From: Chaunax sp. Z400
Lineage: Eukaryota; Chordata; Actinopteri; Lophiiformes; Chaunacidae
Assembly: GCA_037577475.1 (NCBI GenBank)
Contig: CM075192.1
Coordinates: 7,961,408 to 8,025,407, forward strand
DNA: 64,000 bases
Direction of reading: 5' to 3'
The first letter of the stretch is position 1; the number at the start of each line of letters is the position of its first letter. The notes beneath the pieces were generated by a model. The model saw only the letters and a list, made by a program, of their open reading frames with translations. It made no database searches and was not told where the DNA came from. Below are positions 27,601 to 37,976 of the stretch, in pieces. Both the position numbers and the translations under genes were made by a program.

Positions 27601-30275
27601 CCCGATATTTTTAAAGACTTTAACTTCAGTGTTCTGTGTGGTGGTTTTAGGAATATCATGCGTGCTCTGCTAGAGGTGGTCCAGTTTCTCCACAGCCACA
27701 ACATTGTCCACCGGGACCTGAAGCCTGAGAACATCCTTTTAGACGACAAGATGAACATCAAACTCACAGACTTCGGCTTTGCTGTGCAAATCAAGCCAGG
27801 ACAGAAACTCAGAGGTCAGTGCAAAGAGTATTCCAATCTTTTTCTGAAGGACACGTTTACATTTGGATGATCAGATCACTAAGAAAAACATAGAAATATT
27901 TAAAGCTGTTAACAATAAAAGTTAATAGTAACTAAACGTTGATTCACAACGAATCACAGACACGCAGCAGAATTCCCAAGCCAGCATATTCAGGTGAGGA
28001 TATATGTGTCCTGCTCTACAGTTGCCATGTTTATAACCCACAGAGCAGTTACAGCAGCTGCTGGCAGTCAGCAGAGAATCTGGGTCTGGTTGCACAACAT
28101 GCCTTCATCTCGAAGCTGCTCTCACAAAGGTTAAGATCCAGCAGCATACCTAGATCTAGTTTCTGTATAGTCCCAGACACTGACCTTTCACATATACATG
28201 CTAGAAAGCATCAAATCACTTGCAGAGGGAATTTGCAAGTCAAATGTGTGATGAGACAGTTCATCACATCATTTATTGGTAAATCTGTGATGTGCATTGG
28301 TAGATATATTGCAATGTGGTGTGCATGCATATCTACAGTAATTATGCAAAGCATAATCTGAAAGTTGGCATAAAAATACATTTTTAAATTTATTGCCAAC
28401 AAAGGTTTTCTCAGATAGGTAAACAATGTTATTGATGCTTGAGTTAGACAAAATCCTCTGGTTGAGACATACTAGAAATACTGAAGCTACTCTATTTGAG
28501 TGGACTACAGTACATTTTGTACGATTTAGCCAGAATTTTTTTTTTTTTAAATGTAGTTTTTGAATGACTTTTTTTTAATTAACTTCTACTTGAAGTAATC
28601 TTAAGCAGAGTAATAATGTGCTTTCATTTTAATACAATTTAGATATATTTCCACAGTACTTCCATAGTATATTCTACCTCTTCCTCCAAGCAGATCAGAT
28701 TATATTCCCAAGAATCGTTTCTGTAGTCATTTAACACGCTGTCAACAGATCCTTGTTCACATGTATAAAAAAATTAATAAATCCCTTTGATTTTTTGCGA
28801 GCATGAATGTGACATGTCTGTATCCCAGAGGTGTGTGGGACGCCTGGTTACCTCGCTCCTGAAATCATCGAGTGCTCCATGGATGCAGGGCATGCAGGAT
28901 ACAGCACTGCTGTGGACATGTGAGTGTGCAGAGACGCAATAGAAAAAAATTCCAACTCACTGTATCTATCATATATGATCTAATGTGCCTGTAAACTGAT
29001 GCACATACATGATACATATTTTGTGCCTGCAGATGGAGTTCAGGGGTGATCATGTACACGCTGCTTGCAGGATCTCCACCCTTCTGGCACAGGAAACAGA
29101 TGCTGATGCTGCGCATGATTTTGGCGGGGAACTACAACTTCTCGTCTCCAGAATGGGACGACCGCTCTGACACCATTAAAGATTTGGTAAGATGTTTGTC
29201 CCTTTAAACCTGGATTAACCAAGTGGTGAAATCACACAATAATGAAACAAACTCTTCACGTGGCTTCTTCAGATCTCTCGGATGCTGGTGGTGGATCCGA
29301 AACAGCGATTCACAGCTACCGATGTTCTCAACCACTCGTTCTTTTCACAGTATTTGGTGGATGAGGTGCGACAGTTCAGTCCATACAGACGGTTCAAGGT
29401 GAGATTCCTTTCTATCAAACTAAATTCAATCAAATTCTTTACTTTATGGTTGAATTTCAGTCTGACTGGGAAAAAAAACCCTTAATGATCCTTAAGATAG
29501 CTCTTCATTGTTCAATATTGGAGTGTCCTTGAACACAGAAACAAAGATTACAGCAGGATTATATACCAGTGCTGCAATACTACAAACCTTTATTATTAGG
29601 AGGGGTAGGGTATGGCCAAATGAACCGGTGATCCAGATTATTACAGGCCCACAATGCATGTTCATGCACACGCTGCCTGCTCGTGTGTTCATTAGAGATG
29701 AGTGAAGAAGAGCTGTACCTGCAGTTCTCCTACCAGGAGAGGGCACTAGTCTCCTGTGGTGCTGAGCTCCATTACAGATTTGTTTAAAAAGGGAAGGTGT
29801 GCCACAGGGAGACTGAGGTGCAGCCACAGACTGAATGAAGTACATACTGAAAACACTTGTCAAAGTGGAACATGGGTGTGTAAAAGGTCTCTGATGTGCA
29901 AACAATTGTTACAGGGCATGTAATAGAAGGCATGGTGAGCAACCCAAGTTTCTTGTACTCACAGTTTTTAAAGACACCAATGAATTTTTCTGAAACGTTC
30001 TCTTTCAGGTCATTTGCATGACTGTTCTCGCCACAATGCGAATCTACTGCAACTACCGCCGAGCCAAGCCTGTCACCAAGGAGGTGATCAAGAACGACCC
30101 GTATGCTATCAAGCCCATCCGCAAGCTCATTGACGCCTGTGCATTTAAGATCTACGGCCACTGGGTGAAGAAGGGCCAGACTCAGAACAGAGCAGCACTC
30201 TTTGAGAACACTCCCAAAGCCATCCTGCTGTCCATAGCTGCTGAGGCCGACGATCCAGTCCGCCACATCTGGTAA
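23540..30275 (+). CDS. phkg1: Phosphorylase kinase gamma catalytic subunit (PHKG1), complete, 9 exons, 394 aa
   Basis: Exons: 23540-23622, 26635-26813, 27332-27386, 27482-27547, 27651-27814, 28829-28919, 29033-29186, 29273-29398 and 30009-30275. All junctions are GT-AG and the phases join without a break. The enzyme phosphorylates glycogen phosphorylase b and forms the phosphorylase kinase holoenzyme with alpha, beta and calmodulin (delta) subunits. Kinase landmarks are the G-loop GRGVSSVV (residues 27-34), the catalytic lysine in YAVK (K49), HRDLKPEN (catalytic D150), DFG (D168-G170) and GTPGYLAPE. The residue before VCGTP is Glu, the constitutive mimic of activation-loop phosphorylation that is typical of this subunit. 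The C-terminal calmodulin-binding region includes IYGHWVKKGQ and NRAALFENTPKA. The tail is a few residues longer than in human PHKG1 (387 aa). AATAAA lies at 30489. Confidence 0.95.
24539..24616 (+). repeat. (GT)39 microsatellite
   Basis: 78 bp of uninterrupted GT dinucleotides inside phkg1 intron 1, followed by a short G run at 24640. Purity and length suggest it is polymorphic. Confidence 0.98.
25510..25600 (+). mobile_element. hAT-like non-autonomous element fragment
   Basis: Begins GGGGTTACCAAAGGGCAGCC and continues with a CGCTGGCCAAATCTGGACCG segment. This matches the end sequence I recall for vertebrate hAT-type elements (GGGGTTGCCAAACTGCGGCC, then GGCCAAATCTGGCCCGC). Only one end is clear; target site duplications were not identified. 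Confidence 0.5.
27051..27118. repeat. Inverted repeat (foldback) in phkg1 intron 2
   Basis: Arms 27051-27068 and 27103-27118 are reverse complements over GAGTCTCATTC and AGGCC with a 2-base gap, around a 34-base loop. It is likely a small foldback or MITE remnant. Confidence 0.75.
27815..28828 (+). other. phkg1 intron 5
   Basis: Intron between the DFG exon and the activation-loop exon. AT-rich, with a short poly(T) run near 28540. No element recognised with confidence. Confidence 0.5.
29399..30008 (+). other. phkg1 intron 8
   Basis: A 610-bp intron. A weak CTCF-like match, CCAGGAGAGGGCAC, lies at about 29733-29746. Nothing else recognised. Confidence 0.45.
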
Positions 30276-32009
30276 TCTGCACCTCAGGACAGATCTGCTG
30301 GAGCTTAATAAGAGCACTTATCACCTCTGTGGGGATTTTTCAACCAATCCCCATTGTATAAAAGCAATGAACTGGTAATACAGATCCCACTACTTCCAAT
30401 CAGTTTGTCTTTAATATGGGGGGCATGTTTTCTTATTTTGAGATGCAGCATTAGTTACTTAAGTCGGATTGATTTACTTGAAGACATCAATAAACACCAT
30501 TTTTTAGGTCCTTCATGAAAATGACAGTAAAAAAAAGCAGTGTAAAATGAGTTTAGAGGCAAATATTTTCAAGTGAATCCATACTCAGCTTTATATCCTG
30601 TGAAAATTAAGTTATTCTTTCTTTGATGTAGAGCCAACAGCACCCTATCATGGTAGAAGAGATTGTTGTATAGTCAAACAATGTCTCAGTCGGGATACAA
30701 AGTGTCCTTTTTCTTTAATGATATAAAGTTCAAGATTAGAATTCAATGTTACTTGACCGTGTATCAGATTATTAAAGAATTTCTGGTTTTATAAGTGATG
30801 CTCTGCAACACTATGTTATTGTTCTGCTTGCACAAATGTTTTGCCAGAACTGTGAAGACTGGACTTAGCAGTCAAAGCTCATCTTGTGAAATGAAATAAT
30901 CAACATAATAAAACTAACTGGGTCAACCTGTGTACTTATGACATGAACGTACTCGTACACTGTGTAGCTGATCGTTGTGCAGAATGTACAGTATTGAGCC
31001 ATTAAAGTTACTGGTAACAGCTTCAAGAGAAGAGACCACTTAAAACGTATGCTATGGATTTATTTATTAGAATGGCTGATGCTTTAAAATTAAAATGCAC
31101 GTATTGTTATTGGAAAAAAAATTACTTTTGTGATCCCTTTGAATTTTAACATCTGGACGTTATTTTTGTGTGTTTGGCTATCAATTTTAAGCTTGACTTA
31201 GAAAAATAATACACGACCCATTTTGAGTTACAGGTTTATTATTACAGAACACTGACATCACTCACATCAACATATAAGAAAATACACCCTAGGTATTGAA
31301 CACACCACTCATTGGCCCAATTTGAGAAAACCTTTTTAAAAACTGGTTCCTCGTCTATATGTAGGGAAGGTTCTGTGATAATTGTCAACATGAGAGGGGT
31401 TTGGTCACGCTTGAATGATTTCTCTGAATGGTCTCGAGTCTGAAAACACTTTTTGAACAAATAGCCACGATGCCTTTATCCATCTAATCCCAAATTACCA
31501 CTCCCCTGTTAAACAAAACAAACCCCTGTAACAATACACAGCTGAAATAATGCCTCTGCTGTGGCTGTGAAATGGATATGGGACACATCACATGCCAAAG
31601 AGGACATCCACTGAAGAGCAGAGACTCCAGTTAACTGGATAGCGAGCCAGTCAACGGATCTTTGAGGAACCTCAGACTGATTCCTTCTCCACTTTGTGGT
31701 GCTATAGGACAACCAATTACACAAACACAGATTGGGCCCCAGCGGTTGATCCAACAATTCGACAGTTAAGACTGGACAAAGAGACATTAACAAGAGACAT
31801 TTTATTTTATTTGTGTGCATTTTATTTTGGAAATATTTGTGTTCTAAAATAAATGTTAAATACATGTTATTGCACATTTTGCACTTGTCTCTTTACAGGT
31901 ATTCAAAGCCTGGACTCCCATTACTCTAGTTTCTTCTGATACTGGTCCACATTTATCCTATCATTTATAGTGTTTAAGTGTAACAAGGGCTACACTGTGC
32001 TGATGGGAC
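30276..32009. other. phkg1 3' UTR and intergenic sequence
   Basis: Contains the likely phkg1 3' UTR to about 30500 or later. The rest is AT-rich with no recognised gene; part of it may be the degraded 5' portion of the Tc1-type element that follows. Confidence 0.45.
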
Positions 32010-32290
32010 GACGTTGTTTCTAAAACAGAATGACATCACAGCTCTGGACTGGGCAGCAATGATCCCTGACCCAAACCCTACTGAAAACCTGAGGGGCTGC
32101 TTGAGCGAGTGCAACAACGTGAACATCCTCAACAGACTCAGCAGCAACTTCAGGCACTGAAGACTGAAGAGTGGGCCGCCATCCCACAGGATGACATCAT
32201 CTGGAGGTTGTACCAGTCCATGAGGAGGAGGATTACTGCTAGAATCAATGCTGATGGGGAGGACACACTAATTACAGAGTCCGTAAAATG
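32010..32290 (+). mobile_element. Tc1/mariner transposase C-terminal relic
   Basis: Frame-shifted plus-strand reading gives ALDWAAMIPDPNPTENLRG, matching the LDWPSQSPDLNPIENLW motif that carries the final catalytic acidic residue of Tc1-type DDE transposases. It continues with EEWAAIPQDDIIWRLYQSMR and RRITARINADG, matching the family C-terminus (EEW..IP....LI.SM.RR....I.A.G). The two parts lie in different frames, so the copy is dead. Confidence 0.85.
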
Positions 32291-32759
32291 TTTATACTCC
32301 AGTTTTGTCACCTGAGAAATCTATGGTGGTTGATTTGTTATACTGTTTTTCTTTGTTTTTATTACTGATTATGATAAAAGTTGACAGTAAAGAACAAACT
32401 GGTTGTTATTCTCATTCGACACAAAATACAAATCATCCAAACACATTTTCAAATAAATGCAGTGGAGCATATTTGAATCCCTTGAATGTACATTTATTCA
32501 TGGGCAGGTGGTGCTGGATTTTAGCATGAAGACACACAGTGGAAATGTGGGTAGAGATGATTTATTTAATAATTTAGAGCTTCACAGATCACAGAGAGCG
32601 ATATTTTTATTTTCATGTTACCTTGAGTAATCAGTTGACTATTTTTCTCGTGGTCTTACTTCAGACGCAGACGGGTTGTCCTGCAGAATTAAAAAAAACA
32701 GGGGAAAAAAAAATCAATACAAAAACAAGCAGATGTTACAGAGCGGGACATTACTTTCA

Positions 32760-32897
32760 AAGTGTACTCATTCCTGTACAGCTGCATGAGGATGGGGGCA
32801 CTCACACAGTCAATGAGCAGAAATAAGACAAGGCTTTTGCATGGTGTCTGACTGTATCCACCACAGATCAGCTGGAACAGAATTCATCCATGCCTTG
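32760..32897 (-). ncRNA. snora15: H/ACA box snoRNA, SNORA15-like, copy 1
   Basis: On the minus strand, 32893 down to 32839 folds as a 55-nt H/ACA hairpin. The lower stem is GCATGG/CCATGC, the internal loop strands are AUGAAUU and UCAGACA, and the upper stem is CUGU-UCCA with UGGA-U-ACAG. The two pocket strands can pair with 18S rRNA UGUCUGG-UU-AAUUC (one G-U pair), placing the first U of the UU as target. Counting from the human 18S 3' end gives U1367, which I recall as the target of SNORA15 (ACA15). A second hairpin closed by CTCATT/AATGAG follows and ends in T-ACA-CTT (ACA at 32763-32765). The hinge reads AAAAGC, one base off the H-box consensus ANANNA. The 5' end is approximate. Confidence 0.72.
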
Positions 32898-33104
32898 ATG
32901 GAAACTTTCTAAATGTTAGGAATAATAATCACGAGTCACATCATTGTGTACAAACATACCATATTATTCCCCACAGTGTGGAGGTCAGTCATCAGGCCTG
33001 TGTGACGACCAGCAGGATGACTTTGCCTGCATTGCTGCACTTCTCAGCGACGACATAATTCAACAAATGCTGTGGCAGAAAAATAAATAAATAAAAATTA
33101 CATT

Positions 33105-33126
33105 ATATATATATATATATATATAT
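33105..33126 (+). repeat. Short (AT)n run
   Basis: About 11 AT units in the intron of the putative snoRNA host transcript. Confidence 0.85.
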
Positions 33127-33486
33127 GGGAGGCTATATATAAGAGGCTATGAGATTAATTTTTCTGCTGGTATAATAGGTTACTGAGCTGGACTTTTGTT
33201 AGTCAATAGCATGGATCAGTCAGCTTCAAAGGGAGCACAATGGTAATGTGGGACAACAATGATTTTGGTGGTTCATCAAGAAAATATCAGATACATGGTG
33301 ATAACAGCTTCATAAACACAGATAACTGTCTGTTTTCCATTTCTTATCCAGTGGAATTGATTGAAAATTGCTTAAAATAGTCACATTTATGATTAGTGTA
33401 GTCAATAATGATCAATAATGAAAACAGTTCTAGCCTTGACAGAGACAGACATGCAAAGAGTTGCATGTTTAAGCTGCACCACATGT

Positions 33487-33632
33487 TCCTGTATTCACTC
33501 TGACATCAGAATGAGGCACATGATCCACACTCTTATCCTGTTGTTGAGTCAGTGTGTGAAAACAGTAATTTAGCATGGTGTCTGACTGCATTTACTATTT
33601 CAAGAGTAATACAGAATTCATCCATGCATTCA
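33487..33632 (-). ncRNA. snora15: H/ACA box snoRNA, SNORA15-like, copy 2
   Basis: On the minus strand, 33627 down to 33573 forms a hairpin of the same 55-nt length, lower stem and pocket strands (AUGAAUU, UCAGACA) as copy 1. Its upper stem is different in sequence but still paired: CUGUAUUAC with GUAAAUGCAG. The H box AAATTA (33566-33571) lies 14 nt from the base of the upper stem, the canonical guide spacing. A second hairpin closed by TTCAC/GTGAA is followed by T-ACA-GGA, with ACA at 33490-33492. The covarying upper stem and identical guide bases indicate selection on structure and target. Ends are approximate. Confidence 0.75.
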
Positions 33633-34826
33633 AATACATAATATGATGAAGTATGAGTTACCTCTGTTTCAAGATCAGTAATTATAATATGTGATCTTTA
33701 GACAAAGACTGCATATGAATCACTTCTCCACGTGGAGGTCTGTGTGGTTTGGGAGCTCTTCCATGATGAGTCAGGTCTGTCCATCTCCTCTCATGTATCC
33801 TGTGCATAAAGAGCACAAATCATCCTGAGCACAAGTCCAGTACCTTAAATACATCAAACTGTATTCTCCTCATTTCTTATTCAGGGTTTAGGCCTGGAAG
33901 CACATCTTCATCTCAAAGAACACTGGAGCCATGTTTCAGCTCATAGATCAGACTTGAGGTGATGGAAGTACATTCAGACCAATGAAAAACTTTGTTCACA
34001 CACATCGGTTGCTATTTTACAAGTCAGGTTCTTTAAAATACCACCGTCATCACCACATAATGTGTCCCATGGCATTTACATACCTGTAACAACCTCCACC
34101 CTCGGGGGCATCACTTTTCTGTCCAGATACTGACATACGACTGTAAATGAAATATATTTTAATGCCTACACACGGAGGTGGGCTTTTGGGAACCGAGAAA
34201 TGGAAGCAGCTGATATTAAACCTTCACCAGATCAAAAATCTAATCCTATAATTAAAATTTCAAATGTCAGAGAGAAGTAATAGATTGTTTTCTCTAGCTC
34301 TATTTATCTATAGAATGTTTAGTACCTTCAGAAAGTATGTGTGTAAGTTATTTAAAAGACAATATTTTCAAAGGCTTATGAAATGCAACTTCAAATATTC
34401 ACTTCAAATTGATGTTCCAACACGTGCGCCACATGCTTTCCACCTCCACGTTAACACCTGGTGACAAACACATTCCGCCTAAAACAAGCCCGTAAATATT
34501 ACCTGTGCTGAGTTGCAGCCTCATGTTTTAATTTTTCCATTTCTTTCCGTTACGCAGCAAACCTGGACGAGTGAGAGAGACATTTTATAATGTAAAGAAT
34601 CACTGCACGAGTACGATACCCTGCGTTCTACGCGGAAGTCTTAGCATGGCTGAGCTAGCGCAAGTCTTCTTCTTTCCTGTTTGTGTTCCTCTTCTTCTTC
34701 TTCTATACTTACGACGCTTGAGAGCTACTTCACATGCACGACTGGCACCTGCTGGACTGGAGTGTATACTACAAGACCCACAATTACTACCTCCACCAAA
34801 GGGAGGAGGTTATGATTTTGCCGGCG

Positions 34827-36576
34827 TTGGTTGGTTTGTTGGTTTGTTGGTTTGTTGGTTTATGGTTTGTTGGTTTATGGTTTGTTGGTTTATGGTTTGT
34901 TGGTTTGTTGGTTTGTTGGTTTATGGTTTGTTGGTTTGTTGGTTTATGGTTTGTTGGTTTGTTGGTTTATGGTTTGTTGGTTTGTTGGTTTGTTGGTTTG
35001 TTGGTTTATGGTTTGTTGGTTTGTTGGTTTGTTGGTTTGTTGGTTTGTTGGTTTATGGTTTGTTGGTTTGTTGGTTTATGGTTTGTTGGTTTGTTGGTTT
35101 GTTGGTTTATGGTTTGTTGGTTTGTTGGTTTATGGTTTGTTAGTTTGTTGGTTTGTTGATTTATGGTTTGTTGATTTGTTGGTTTATGGTTTGTTGGTTT
35201 GTTGGTTTATGGTTTGTTAGTTTGTTGGTTTATTGGTTTATGGTTTGTTGGTTTGTTGGTTTATGGTTTGTTGGTTTGTTGGTTTGTTGGTTTGTTAGTT
35301 TGTTGGTTTGTTGGTTTATGGTTTGTTGGTTTATGGTTTGTTGGTTTGTTGGTTTGTTGGTTTATGGTTTGTTGGTTTGTTGGTTTGTTGGTTTGTTGGT
35401 TTATGGTTTGTTGGTTTGTTGATTTATGGTTTGTTGATTTGTTGGTGTATGGTTTGTTGGTTTGTTGGTTTATGGTTTGTGGTTTATGGTTTGTTAGTTT
35501 GTTGGTTTGTTGGTTTATGGTTTGTTGGTTTGTTGGTTTATGGTTTGTTAGTTTGTTGGTTTGTTGGTTTATGGTTTGTTGGTTTGTTGGTTTGTTGGTT
35601 TGTTGGTTTATGGTTTGTTGGTTTGTTGATTTATGGTTTGTTGATTTGTTGGTGTATGGTTTGTTGGTTTGTTGGTTTGTTGGTTTATGGTTTGTGGTTT
35701 ATGGTTTGTTAGTTTGTTGGTTTGTTGGTTTATGGTTTGTTGGTTTGTTGGTTTATGGTTTGTTAGTTTGTTGGTTTATGGTTTGTTGGTTTATGGTTTG
35801 TTGGTTTATGGTTTGTGGTTTGTGGTTTATGGTTTGTTAGTTTGTTGGTTTGTTGGTTTATGGTTTGTGGTTTATGGTTTGTGGTTTATGGTTTGTTAGT
35901 TTGTTGGTTTGTTGGTTTGTTGGTTTATGGTTTGTTGGTTTGTTGGTTTGTTGGTTTATGGTTTGTGGTTTATGGTTTGTGGTTTATGGTTTGTGGTTTA
36001 TGGTTTGTGGTTTATGGTTTGTGGTTTATGGTTTGTTGGTTTATGGTTTGTGGTTTATGGTTTGTGGTTTATGGTTTGTTGGTTTATGGTTTGTGGTTTA
36101 TGGTTTGTGGTTTATGGTTTGTGGTTTATGGTTTGTTGGTTTGTTGGTTTATGGTTTGTGGTTTATGGTTTGTTGGTTTGTTGGTTTATGGTTTGTGGTT
36201 TATGGTTTGTGGTTTATGGTTTGTGGTTTATGGTTTGTTGGTTTATGGTTTGTGGTTTATGGTTTGTGGTTTATGGTTTGTGGTTTATGGTTTGTTGGTT
36301 TGTTGGTTTATGGTTTGTGGTTTATGGTTTGTTGGTTTGTTGGTTTATGGTTTGTGGTTTATGGTTTGTGGTTTATGGTTTGTTGGTTTGTTGGTTTATG
36401 GTTTGTGGTTTATGGTTTGTTGGTTTGTTGGTTTATGGTTTGTGGTTTATGGTTTGTGGTTTATGGTTTGTTAGTTTGTTGGTTTGTTAGTTTGTTGGTT
36501 TGTTGGTTTGTTGGTTTATGGTTTGTTGGTTTATGGTTTGTTAGTTTGTTGGTTTGTTGGTTTGTTGGTTTGTTTG
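34827..36576 (+). repeat. 1.75-kb GTTT-type tandem array (GGTTTGTT / GGTTTATGGTTTGT)
   Basis: Nearly the whole interval is built from two unit types, GGTTTGTT and GGTTTAT, with single-base variants (TTAGTTTG, TTGATTTG, GGTGTATGG). The first half is richer in the 8-mer; after about 35800 the alternation GGTTTATGGTTTGT dominates. The plus strand has almost no C and no stop in several frames, so long open frames of hydrophobic V, C, W, F, G and L repeats appear by composition. They are not genes. Confidence 0.95.
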
Positions 36577-36832
36577 AGAATAGGAAAAAAAAAAACTAAT
36601 CAACGGGTTTTGATGAAATTTTCAGGAGATGTCGGAAGTGGCCCAAGGAAGAATCGATTAGATTTTGGTGGTGATCCAGATCACCGTCTGGATCCAGGAA
36701 TTTTTTTAAATTTTTTAAATTATTATTATAGGATTAAACTGCCACATGTACACTTAAAATGTAAAGTGTCTCCGTCCTGACAAATGTATCTAATTGATTC
36801 ATGTCCATATAACAGCTTATGAATTTCAACAA

Positions 36833-37016
36833 AACATTACCCTGTTTTAATATACTTCCTTTTCTCCTGCCTGTGTGTGTGGTTTGGAGGTTTATGTGTG
36901 GAGACGTGCAGCGCGATCACGGAGGTGCGTGTTTTGGTCAGAGCCGCATCTTTCTTGATCAGAGATAACATTACCCCGTTTTAATATACTTCCCTTTCTC
37001 CTGCCTGTGTGAGTGG
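36833..37016 (+). repeat. Two ~50-bp direct repeats
   Basis: Copies at 36833-36882 and 36967-37016 share AACATTACCC followed by GTTTTAATATACTTCC and TTTCTCCTGCCTGTGTG, with a few mismatches and a 134-bp offset. They lie inside the larger repeat, near its right part. Confidence 0.85.
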
Positions 37017-37292
37017 CTTTGTAACAACTCTTAAAGTGTTACAAGTGTCAATTACCTGTTGTGGGATTGTAGTTTATTTATGTGAGATGACAACATGAAC
37101 AACTAACAGCCGCAGTAAATAAAGATTTTAGTAAATTGCAAAGATTTTGTTTTAATTTTTCCTGTCAAACTTTCTAATGACTTAATTCAGAGGGTTACAT
37201 CATGGGACTTTTGCTTTGGAGTGAAATGCCAACATGGGGAAACCGAGCAGTCTTGGCGGAGGTCTGCGCTCTCTGAGTGCTTTCTAGTTAAA

Positions 37293-37970
37293 CATCAAAC
37301 ATATAAAAAAATACATACAATCATGGCACGATCCATGTCCTTATACACCAAGGATTACATTCAGGTTGAGAAGGCACAAGACCAAATCAACAGTTAATAA
37401 AATAACCCAGAGCACAATTTTGCTGAGGGATTCCTACTTTACTTTTACATGTTTAACTAAACTTGGCAAGCCATCAAAAATGCTTGATTTTGGTCACAGA
37501 TCTCCCAGAGTACTGTTAAACCTGTGTACCGGATTCACTTCTCTCCCTCCCTCAGTTCCATTGGTATTTGTAGGATCCCTACTTTATTTCCAGTTAAAAA
37601 CATTACAGAAACTCTTATTTCATTGAGTCTGCCATTTACACACCAAGCACATAATCACGATGGACTGTTCCATTCTGCTCTACCTGCTCCTCTTATATTC
37701 CTGCTTGTTGATTAGCGCCTACTCCAATATGAGCTTTAATATAAACTTGATTAACTTGATTTTTTCTATATCCTGTATTGATCCAGCCTGTCTTTATTGA
37801 GTGTTTATGAAATTTTGTAAGTGATGACCAGGCTGAACATAAAGCACCTCCTCCACAGTAATATGCTTAAATCAGATTAAGTACTGTATTATTGCAACTA
37901 ATTCAGGAAAGAAAAAAAAACTCTTTTGCTGTGACCATAAACTGTAGCTAAATAACCATAGGAGGGCTTC
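37293..37970. other. Intergenic sequence
   Basis: AT-rich, possibly the degraded 5' part of the following LINE fragment. No gene recognised. Confidence 0.4.
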
Positions 37971-37976
37971 TATTAT

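Larger units (their letters stand above)
32639..34585 (-). ncRNA. Putative spliced snoRNA host transcript (minus strand)
   Basis: Exon-like blocks with good minus-strand splice signals lie at about 34503-34585 (donor CAG|GTAAT), 34084-34140 (acceptor TTTACAG, donor ACAG|GTATGT), 32960-33069 (acceptor CTGCCACAG, donor ATG|GTATGT) and an exon ending at 32680 (acceptor TTCTGCAG). The two H/ACA RNAs sit in the last two introns. Upstream of the first block is TTATAAAA followed by a pyrimidine-rich run (TCTCTCTCACTC), compatible with the 5'TOP-type starts usual for snoRNA hosts. A short frame opens MEKLKHEAATQHSRMSVSGQ across the first two blocks but does not continue into a recognisable protein, so a non-coding host is the simplest reading. 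Exon set and ends are tentative; a further block near 33790 is possible. Confidence 0.45.
34795..37292 (+). repeat. Dispersed animal repeat carrying an expanded internal GTTT array
   Basis: The left end reads AGGAGGTTATGATTTTGCCG followed by GCGTTGGTTGGTTTG. The body at 36587-36700 includes GATGAAATTTTCAGGAGATG, TGGCCCAAGGAAGAA and GATCCAGATCACCGTCTGGA. The right end at about 37251-37290 reads CTTGGCGGAGGTCTGCGCTC followed by TCTGAGTGC. I recall these blocks, in this order, as one widespread repeat of fish and other animals in which a short GTTT run is normal. Here that run has grown to about 1.75 kb. Family name not assigned. Confidence 0.65.

Noticed and set aside
32960..33069. Minus-strand QHLLNYVVAEKCSNAGKVIL reading as the C-terminus of an oxidoreductase
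   Set aside because: No upstream exons with nucleotide-binding motifs exist in the 1.4 kb available, and the block works better as an exon of a snoRNA host.
34571..36780. Several overlapping long open frames encoding V/C/W/F/G/L repeats
   Set aside because: They are translations of the GTTT tandem array in several frames at once; the absence of stops follows from base composition, and there is no gene structure.
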